The translations under genes were made by a program, and so were the position numbers. Shown piece by piece: positions 7,388 through 11,629 of a DNA stretch of 23,633 nt. The notes below the pieces were generated by a model. That model was given only the letters and a program-made list of their open reading frames with translations, made no database searches and had not been told where the DNA came from. Position 1 is the stretch's first letter. Every line of letters begins with the position of its first letter. Location of the stretch: positions 1 through 23,633 of the forward strand of contig JBGUKB010000075.1 of assembly GCA_045114235.1 (NCBI GenBank), given 5' to 3'. Source of the DNA: UBA1732 sp045114235 (GTDB lineage Bacteria > Verrucomicrobiota > Lentisphaeria > Victivallales > UBA1829).

Positions 7388-7405
7388 GTGGCTGAGTGAT
7401 GTTTT

Positions 7406-7456
7406 GTGCCCGAGCGTAGCCGAGCCGGGCACTGCCGCAGTTGAGGCTACGCCTCA
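7406..7456. repeat. Two adjacent palindromic hairpins between convergent genes
   Basis: GTGCCCG (7406-7412) pairs with CGGGCAC (7426-7432), and TGAGGC (7442-7447) pairs with GCCTCA (7451-7456) around TAC. Neither is followed by a T-run. They lie next to the stop of yjbQ and look like extragenic palindromes that may protect or end that transcript. Confidence 0.5.
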
Positions 7457-7858
7457 TCAATCCTGCACGGGCTCGAAGTAGACTTTCACGCGGCGCGTGC
7501 GCGGTCCGTCATACTCGCAGAAATAGATACCCTGCCAGGTGCCGAGTTCAAGGCGTCCGTTGCGGAACGGCACGGTCTGGCAGAATCCGGTCAGGATTGC
7601 CTTCAGGTGCGCGTCGCTGTTGCCCTCGCAGTGCTGGTAATACGCCTCGTCGTGCGGAATGAGCGAGGAGAGTTTCTGCAGGACGTCGTGCTTCACGTCC
7701 GGGTCGGCGTTCTCGTTGATCGTGATCCCGGCGGTCGTGTGGGGGCAGTAAATATGGCACATGCCGCACGGGATGGACTGCGGCAGCACACGGTTGACGT
7801 CCTCGGTGATGTCGATGATCTCGCAGTGACGGTTGGTCTTGACGGTGAATTCTGCCAT
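7457..7858 (-). CDS. yjbQ: YjbQ / UPF0047 family protein (secondary thiamine-phosphate synthase type)
   Basis: 133 aa, the usual length. Family motifs are CHIYCPHTTAGITINENADPDVKHD, the YYQHCEGNSDAHLKA segment with conserved His, Glu and Asp, and NGRLELGTWQGIYFCE. I start at the ATG at 7858 rather than at an in-frame ATG at 7900, because AAGGAAAGGATCC lies just before 7858 and the promoter at 7906-7934 would begin transcription at about 7899. Some YjbQ proteins show low-level thiamine-phosphate synthase activity; the cellular role is unsettled. It lies 3.6 kb from the thiamine operon, which may be coincidence. Confidence 0.9.
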   Translation of the reverse strand: MAEFTVKTNRHCEIIDITEDVNRVLPQSIPCGMCHIYCPHTTAGITINENADPDVKHDVLQKLSSLIPHDEAYYQHCEGNSDAHLKAILTGFCQTVPFRNGRLELGTWQGIYFCEYDGPRTRRVKVYFEPVQD

Positions 7859-7905
7859 GGTCGGATCCTTTCCTTTTGAGTTCGTTTGAATCGGTTCCAC
7901 CTAAT

Positions 7906-7934
7906 AATATAATGCACGCGCGATGGTTTTGCAA
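7906..7934 (-). promoter_or_regulatory. Promoter of yjbQ
   Basis: On the - strand: TTGCAA (7934-7929), 17-bp spacer, TATATT (7911-7906). Confidence 0.7.
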
Positions 7935-8009
7935 GCATGGCGGTTCCATTCGTGTCACGCGCGCAGGGCATGGTGTTTTTCTGTTCGGACGTCTGTTTTT
8001 TTGATCGTT

Positions 8010-8054
8010 TTTATTGAAACTAGTTTCAATAAAGTTTCAATAAAGTTTCAAAAC
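8010..8054. promoter_or_regulatory. Operator array: 24-bp palindrome merging into three 11-bp direct repeats
   Basis: Positions 8010-8033 are a perfect palindrome with half-site TTTATTGAAACT. Its right half begins a tandem series with an 11-bp period: AGTTTCAATAA at 8022-8032 and 8033-8043, then AGTTTCAAAAC at 8044-8054. The array ends 4 bp before the -35 at 8059. An 11-bp period puts successive sites on nearly the same face of the helix, as expected for cooperative regulator binding. Confidence 0.75.
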
Positions 8055-8058
8055 AAGC

Positions 8059-8087
8059 TTGACTTTCGTCGGGACACAGACTATATT
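8059..8087 (+). promoter_or_regulatory. Strong promoter of the small HTH gene
   Basis: TTGACT (8059-8064), 17-bp spacer, TATATT (8082-8087). The transcript would start near 8094 with an 8-bp hairpin, GAATCCGG (8095-8102) with CCGGATTC (8134-8141). Confidence 0.75.
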
Positions 8088-8115
8088 TACCCTGGAATCC
8101 GGAAAGGCCGCCTGA

Positions 8116-8123
8116 GGGCAGGG
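8116..8123 (+). other. KOPS-like motif GGGCAGGG, pointing right
   Basis: Exact match in the loop of the 5'-leader hairpin 8095-8141. Confidence 0.65.
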
Positions 8124-8182
8124 GCCATACGCTCCGGATTCGACTCAAAAAAAATACAATCCACAAAAAGAAAGGACCGGAC

Positions 8183-8308
8183 ATGAACCGTTCTCCGCCC
8201 GAACTATCGTACATTTGTACGATAAAACCTTCAGACTCCTCAACACATTTTTTGCACATGCACCCCATCCATAAAACGAAAGAAAGATGCGGACGTTATC
8301 ATGAGTGA
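8183..8308 (+). CDS. Possible 41-codon leader ORF overlapping the HTH gene start
   Basis: The ATG at 8183 is preceded by AAAGAAAGGA at an ideal 7-nt distance, the best ribosome site in this transcript. The frame runs 41 codons, starting MNRSPPELSYICTIK, and stops with TGA at 8306-8308, inside the first three codons of the HTH gene at 8301, whose own ribosome site is poor. This arrangement suggests coupled translation. The peptide is not recognisable and has no hydrophobic segment. It could also be a chance frame in a leader, hence the modest confidence. Confidence 0.4.
   Translation: MNRSPPELSYICTIKPSDSSTHFLHMHPIHKTKERCGRYHE
8205..8224. repeat. 20-bp inverted repeat in the leader of the HTH gene
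   Basis: Nine bases, TATCGTACA, are mirrored by TGTACGATA around a 2-bp centre. The site lies about 110 bp after the expected transcription start and 77 bp before the HTH gene. It could be a second operator or an RNA hairpin affecting the leader ORF. Confidence 0.55.
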
Positions 8309-8681
8309 ATACAAGGAAGAGATCGGATCAGATCAGGGCATCGGCATGGACCAGATCCTCCGCGAGGCGGAATGCGACACCGCCTCATGGAAAAAGAATG
8401 ATATGCCGGGAAGCGAAACGCTGCGGCGGATGATCCTGCTGGCGGACTGGGCCAGCAGGGAACCGAAACGCTGGGCCGCCTACAAGATGTTCTACTACGA
8501 GAAAGTGGACAACACTATGCTCATCGCACAGAAACTTCATGTGGCGGACCGTACCGTGCGGCGTTATCTGCTGCCCGTCAGGCTCGGCTGGCATCTCCGG
8601 CACAGACGGAGCACGGCGAAACCGCTGCGGCATCTGTCGCGCCAGAGCAGAGGAGGTGACCTCGGACTGAATATGCTGTAA
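8301..8681 (+). CDS. Small HTH protein of unknown function
   Basis: 126 aa. The centre (about residues 48-92) is a DNA-binding region like sigma70 region 4 or other winged/trihelical HTH domains: RWAAYKMFYYEKVDNTMLIAQKLHVADRTVRRYL, where the last 18 residues give a plain helix-turn-helix. The C-terminal 30 residues are Arg-rich and basic. There is no recognisable sensing domain. The start at 8301 has a weak ribosome site; coupling to the short ORF at 8183 would explain its translation. Given the elaborate repeats at its promoter, autoregulation is a fair guess. A terminator follows the stop. Confidence 0.7.
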   Translation: MSEYKEEIGSDQGIGMDQILREAECDTASWKKNDMPGSETLRRMILLADWASREPKRWAAYKMFYYEKVDNTMLIAQKLHVADRTVRRYLLPVRLGWHLRHRRSTAKPLRHLSRQSRGGDLGLNML

Positions 8682-8725
8682 CGGGCGTATTCGAGCAGCA
8701 AGTAATCAAGAAGAACAGATACGAT

Positions 8726-8770
8726 ACGGGCGTCCTGTCCGACGAGGGCAGGGCGCCCGTTCCTTTTTTT
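8726..8770 (+). terminator. Rho-independent terminator with a KOPS-like motif in its stem
   Basis: ACGGGCG (8726-8732) pairs with CGCCCGT (8754-8760); CCTGTCC and GGGCAGG extend the stem inward with one G-T pair. T-run 8764-8770. Confidence 0.85.
8746..8753 (+). other. KOPS-like motif GGGCAGGG, pointing right
   Basis: Forms the 3' arm of the inner stem of the terminator at 8726-8770. Confidence 0.65.
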
Positions 8771-8772
8771 TA

Positions 8773-8780
8773 GGGCAGGG
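8773..8780 (+). other. KOPS-like motif GGGCAGGG, pointing right
   Basis: Exact match, intergenic, just after the terminator and 3 bp beyond the end of the - strand membrane protein gene. Confidence 0.65.
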
Positions 8781-8782
8781 GG

Positions 8783-9418
8783 TCAGCCTTGTTGTTTCTC
8801 AGCCGGGGCAGGGGAATGTGGTTCGGTTTCGGTTTCTGCGACGAACTTGGTATGGCAACGCAGGCAGACGTGATGCTCGAGGTCGAAGTTGTCTTTCGTG
8901 CGCGGAGTCAGGCAGAACGGACAATAATGTCCGCCCCGCCACGTGTCGATCAGATGCCACGGGATCGCGAGGGCGGCGAACAGCACCGGATACAGATAGA
9001 ACCCGTAATCATTCGGATCGCGCCAGTTCATGCAATCGTAATACCTGCCTGCCCATATCAGAATAACCATAGAGATCAGAACGGGAAAAACGATGGTCTG
9101 CCAGAATGCGATCCCGCGGCCGCAGCATTTTTCCATGGTTGCGAGGCAATCCGCCGAAACGGAAACCGTTCTGGCGACTTTCGGCATGTCGTCTGTGGTC
9201 CGGCGAAGGACAATACGGGGCAGAGCAGGCACAGATCCTGTAAGCACCCAGAGAGAAAACACAATAAAAGACAGAGGGATCAATATGACCTGGCACAACA
9301 GGAAAAGATAAGAGACAAAGGAATTCACATATCCGCTGACAGGGGCGACCGACGGTCCGAGATACGCCGAAGCCAGCGCGGCGGCAAGAATCAGCCAGGC
9401 GATCCGCCACGGGCCCAT
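8783..9418 (-). CDS. Polytopic membrane protein with C-terminal zinc ribbon, unknown function
   Basis: 211 aa from the ATG at 9418. Hydrophobic segments lie at about 5-24, 33-60, 103-123 and 138-157. After the last comes a two-pair cysteine knuckle: CPFC (166-169) and CLRC (185-188), the layout of a zinc ribbon. The tail is rich in Glu, Pro and Ala. An in-frame extension to 9589 is open but would overlap the preceding gene by 127 bp, so I chose the internal ATG even though I see no good ribosome site there; translation coupled to the upstream gene, which stops at 9463, is likely. I recognise no family. Confidence 0.7.
   Translation of the reverse strand: MGPWRIAWLILAAALASAYLGPSVAPVSGYVNSFVSYLFLLCQVILIPLSFIVFSLWVLTGSVPALPRIVLRRTTDDMPKVARTVSVSADCLATMEKCCGRGIAFWQTIVFPVLISMVILIWAGRYYDCMNWRDPNDYGFYLYPVLFAALAIPWHLIDTWRGGHYCPFCLTPRTKDNFDLEHHVCLRCHTKFVAETETEPHSPAPAEKQQG
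8806..8813 (+). other. KOPS-like motif GGGCAGGG, pointing right
   Basis: Exact match inside the membrane protein gene, antisense to it. Confidence 0.65.
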
Positions 9419-9462
9419 GATGACGCACAGCCATCGAATAGAAAAATGGTCTGACGCGTTTC

Positions 9463-10146
9463 TCAATTCTTGTTTTCCGGGGCAGGGGTCTGTTGATAAT
9501 ATCGGGAGGACTGATCGAGAAACACCTTTTTGATATAATAGACCAGACGGTCGAATTTCAGGAGCTTCGACTTGAAGGTATCGTCGCATTCGATTTTGCG
9601 GCAGTTGTGCCTGGAGACGTCGATCGGCCCGGCGAAATCTTCATGGTCGATTTCGATAAACTGCTGCAGGCGTTTGTCATCATAATACCTGTTTGCCACA
9701 GTCTTTTTCTCGTCCCAGTATGATTGCAGGAACTTCGGGCGTTTTCCGTAAAAGACGTGCAGGGCATCCAGATTCCGCAGTTCGAGTTCTTCCATGGTGC
9801 GTTTCGTGATCCGGAATTCCCGGTCCATGAGGACCCGGAAGTCGCTTTTCAGGACCGTTTCGTCCGTAATAGCATAAAAACAAGATACATCGACATTCCA
9901 ATACGCATCGGGATAACGGTCGTCCGGTTCGCCCGTTACATAGGACACTTTGATGCGTCCGTCGCGGTCGAAGACGTTGTACGCGAACCATATCCCGGCA
10001 TCAAACTGTATATTATCGCCTTCCGGTCCGGGATACTCTTCCGCGCCGACGGAGTGAATATCCAGGATCAGTTTCCCGTCTTTGGACGACCAATACCTGG
10101 TCAGACGGATCTTCTCGTCTTCGTCATAAAATACGGTCTTGTACAT
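9463..10146 (-). CDS. Hypothetical protein
   Basis: 227 aa, soluble, rich in Asp, Tyr and charged residues; no signal peptide or membrane helix. The N-terminal half looks like a beta-rich domain (KIRLTRYWSSKDGKLILDIHSVG) and the C-terminal third is basic (KSKLLKFDRLVYYIKKVFLDQSSRYYQQ). A CGGAGA ribosome site and a strong promoter support the start at 10146. It is first in a probable two-gene unit with the zinc-ribbon membrane protein, 45 bp downstream. This is the last gene before the terminus region. I recognise no family. Confidence 0.75.
   Translation of the reverse strand: MYKTVFYDEDEKIRLTRYWSSKDGKLILDIHSVGAEEYPGPEGDNIQFDAGIWFAYNVFDRDGRIKVSYVTGEPDDRYPDAYWNVDVSCFYAITDETVLKSDFRVLMDREFRITKRTMEELELRNLDALHVFYGKRPKFLQSYWDEKKTVANRYYDDKRLQQFIEIDHEDFAGPIDVSRHNCRKIECDDTFKSKLLKFDRLVYYIKKVFLDQSSRYYQQTPAPENKN
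9480..9487 (+). other. KOPS-like motif GGGCAGGG, pointing right
   Basis: Exact match in the last codons of the 227-aa gene, antisense to it. Confidence 0.65.
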
Positions 10147-10182
10147 GGTTTCTCCGTGGCATCGAAATAATGATTTATAAGT

Positions 10183-10210
10183 ATTATATCCCGTCTCGGG
10201 AAAAAATCAA
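10183..10210 (-). promoter_or_regulatory. Promoter of the 227-aa gene
   Basis: On the - strand: TTGATT (10210-10205), 16-bp spacer containing CCCGAGACGGG, then a perfect TATAAT (10188-10183). Confidence 0.75.
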
Positions 10211-10251
10211 GTACGAATCCGTTTTTTTGATGATAAAACCGATTCGCGATA

Positions 10252-10259
10252 GGGTAGGG
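10252..10259 (+). other. KOPS-like motif GGGTAGGG, pointing right
   Basis: The only GGGNAGGG match in the window with T at the variable position. Confidence 0.5.
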
Positions 10260-10311
10260 GGGATGTTTTGAGCTCAAGTGAACGAAAAGAGATCATGGAT
10301 GTCCCCCGATT

Positions 10312-10319
10312 CCCTGCCC
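10312..10319 (-). other. KOPS-like motif on the - strand left of the dif-like site (wrong polarity)
   Basis: CCCTGCCC on the + strand. It is the only one of 19 that points away from the dif-like site. Confidence 0.55.
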
Positions 10320-10436
10320 CGGAATGCTTCAGGAAGGATGAGAAAAAGACACGGAATATCTCAAATCGGGTATCCGTTTGGGTGAACTTTTCCGTGAAGA
10401 ATCGCAAGGCAAAACGAAACGGAAAAGCGGAATCAA

Positions 10437-10444
10437 GGGCAGGG
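10437..10444 (+). other. KOPS-like motif GGGCAGGG, pointing right
   Basis: The last right-pointing copy, 565 bp from the dif-like site. Confidence 0.65.
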
Positions 10445-10634
10445 CTTTGCATGATCCGCCGAACAGATTTTATGCGCGATGATCACACGTTTATCTTATG
10501 CCGAACGCGTTTTTGAGCGTGAAAAACACTATACATCTTTTCCTTATAACGTTGCCACAAAAAGGAATCACATGTTTCAAATATTTCATTCGTTATATAT
10601 TGAGTTATATATTCTCATTAACCACATATGATTA

Positions 10635-10645
10635 CGCGTCTCGCG
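10635..10645 (-). repeat. Repeat unit A (outer left)
   Basis: CGCGTCTCGCG, the reverse complement of the outer right copy at 11393-11403. The axis of the pair is at 11019, within the dif-like site. Confidence 0.6.
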
Positions 10646-10710
10646 GACAGTAATCACTGGGCGCGTCAACAAATTGCAAGGAATCATCCTTTCTCTTATT
10701 CTGCAGCATT

Positions 10711-10796
10711 TCGCGTCTCGCGTCCGTATTAAATCGAACTCGTGCAAACGAGTTCACCGAGGAGCGAAGCGACCCCCGGACGCATCGCGTCCAAAA
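10711..10796 (-). repeat. Left arm of the imperfect inverted repeat around the dif-like site
   Basis: It pairs with 11208-11293 (coordinate sum 22004 at both ends, one 1-bp indel). Matching blocks are TCGCGTCTCGCG (10711-10722), TCGAACTCGTG (10734-10744), GTTCACC (10752-10758), GGAGCGAAGCGA (10761-10772) and GGACGCATCGCGTCC (10778-10792). It contains its own hairpin, AACTCGT/ACGAGTT (10737-10754). Confidence 0.75.
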
Positions 10797-10944
10797 TGTA
10801 AGCTCCGACTTTTTTTTCCCGGCATTCTTTTTCACGCACGATAGTCATGTTCTGTTTTGCTCTGTCTTTTTGGCGGTCTGTGCCCGGAATCCCTGTTTGT
10901 TGTCAAAAGTTGTTGAAAAGTTATTGACAATGCCGGTGTTCATA

Positions 10945-10956
10945 TCGCATAATATA
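10945..10956 (-). repeat. Inverted partial copy of the dif-like site
   Basis: TCGCATAATATA is the exact reverse complement of 11022-11033, which covers most of the XerC-side arm and the centre of the dif-like site. The other arm is not conserved here. Confidence 0.5.
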
Positions 10957-11008
10957 CTTATATACAGAATGATACAAAAGCATCCATGCGGCCTTTTGGG
11001 TATATCCG

Positions 11009-11036
11009 ATTTAACATAATATATATTATGCGACGT
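11009..11036. other. dif: dif-like chromosome dimer resolution site (XerC/XerD recombination site)
   Basis: 28 bp with 11+6+11 architecture. The arm at 11009-11019, ATTTAACATAA, equals the XerD arm of Escherichia coli dif in all 11 positions. The centre at 11020-11025 is TATATA (E. coli TATACA in this orientation). The arm at 11026-11036, TTATGCGACGT, shares its first 7 bases with the E. coli XerC arm. That is 23 of 28 matches, from memory of the E. coli sequence. Its place in a gene-free region, at the point where KOPS-like motifs change strand, makes chance similarity very unlikely. XerC/XerD would exchange strands here when chromosomes are dimeric, activated by FtsK at the septum. Confidence 0.92.
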
Positions 11037-11189
11037 TATAAATGCAGCGCGCAGGCCGTTTGAGACGGGGATAACATCTATGCCTCTCTGCCCTTGGGTT
11101 GTTATACATGGTGCCGAAAAATCGCCCCGGATGAGAATCGGAGAAACGTGGAGCGTGCAGGAGATTGTCGTGGAATAGATCGTACTTTC

Positions 11190-11197
11190 CCCTGCCC
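11190..11197 (-). other. KOPS-like motif, pointing left
   Basis: CCCTGCCC on the + strand; the first copy right of the dif-like site, 154 bp away. Confidence 0.65.
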
Positions 11198-11207
11198 TTT
11201 GTTTTGT

Positions 11208-11293
11208 TTTTGGACGCGATGCGTCCGGGGTCGCTTCGCTCCTTGGTGAACACGTCTCACGAGTTCGATAGTTTGTTTTACCGCGAGACGCGA
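11208..11293 (+). repeat. Right arm of the imperfect inverted repeat around the dif-like site
   Basis: Reverse complement of 10711-10796. It carries the hairpin GGACGC-GAT-GCGTCC (11212-11226), GGTCGCTTCGCTCC and the unit CGCGAGACGCG (11282-11292). Confidence 0.75.
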
Positions 11294-11392
11294 ACCGCAT
11301 AAAGTTTTTTAAGAATCAGTGGAAGACTCCGATGAATGATTTGTTTTTGGATCGGTAGGCGTGCTGATGCACGATCTTTTCTTTTCGATTAC

Positions 11393-11403
11393 CGCGAGAC
11401 GCG
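11393..11403 (+). repeat. Repeat unit A (outer right)
   Basis: CGCGAGACGCG, in the longer shared context ACCGCGAGACGCGAAC that also occurs at 11280-11295. Confidence 0.6.
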
Positions 11404-11533
11404 AACATCATTTTTTTGAGAGGCGGGAAGATTAAAAGATAATCTGTCATGACAGCCAGCGATGGCGAAAAGCGAAAAAAAAGGGGAATATTATGGGTTA
11501 GTTTCCTTGCCCTGTATTATGTTTTATTCCTTT

Positions 11534-11548
11534 GGACGCGATGCGTCC
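11534..11548 (+). repeat. Third copy of the GGACGC-GAT-GCGTCC hairpin
   Basis: Same 15 bp as 11212-11226, again followed by GGGG. The other copies are at 10778-10792 (reverse complement) and 11212-11226. Confidence 0.6.
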
Positions 11549-11601
11549 GGGGTGGGACATCCGCGGCATCGCGGTGTACTGCGAATGGGAAGGAACGAAC
11601 C

Positions 11602-11609
11602 CCCTGCCC
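11602..11609 (-). other. KOPS-like motif, pointing left
   Basis: CCCTGCCC on the + strand, just beyond the stop of the SUMF1-domain gene. Confidence 0.65.
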
Positions 11610-11629
11610 TGCCTCATCCGGCCGAGGGA

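Larger units (their letters stand above)
10211..11629. other. Gene-free terminus region
   Basis: About 1.4 kb with no frame that has both a ribosome site and protein-like composition. It contains the dif-like site, nested inverted repeats, five KOPS-like motifs and A+T-rich patches, for example the direct repeat GTTATATATT at 10592-10601 and 10604-10613. I see no tRNA, rRNA, integrase or transposase. Confidence 0.7.

Noticed and set aside
8022..8054. Short tandem repeats as a CRISPR array
   Set aside because: Units are 11 bp with no spacers, there are no cas genes, and they sit directly against a promoter; operator sites fit better.
9419..9589. N-terminal extension of the zinc-ribbon membrane protein
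   Set aside because: It would overlap the upstream gene by 127 bp, adds a charged stretch unlike the rest, and leaves the first membrane helix far from the terminus of the protein.
10312..10319. KOPS-like motif of wrong polarity as evidence against the terminus call
   Set aside because: A single exception among 19 is expected by chance, and exceptions close to dif are tolerated in known genomes.
10711..11293. Inverted repeats around the dif-like site as ends of an insertion sequence or integrated Xer-dependent element
   Set aside because: There is no transposase or integrase frame between them, no target duplication seen, and only one full dif-like site; a degenerate remnant cannot be excluded.
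10845..11300. 151-codon - strand frame across the dif-like site
   Set aside because: It runs through the dif-like site and an inverted-repeat arm, has no ribosome site and reads as low-quality protein; a gene across dif is unlikely.
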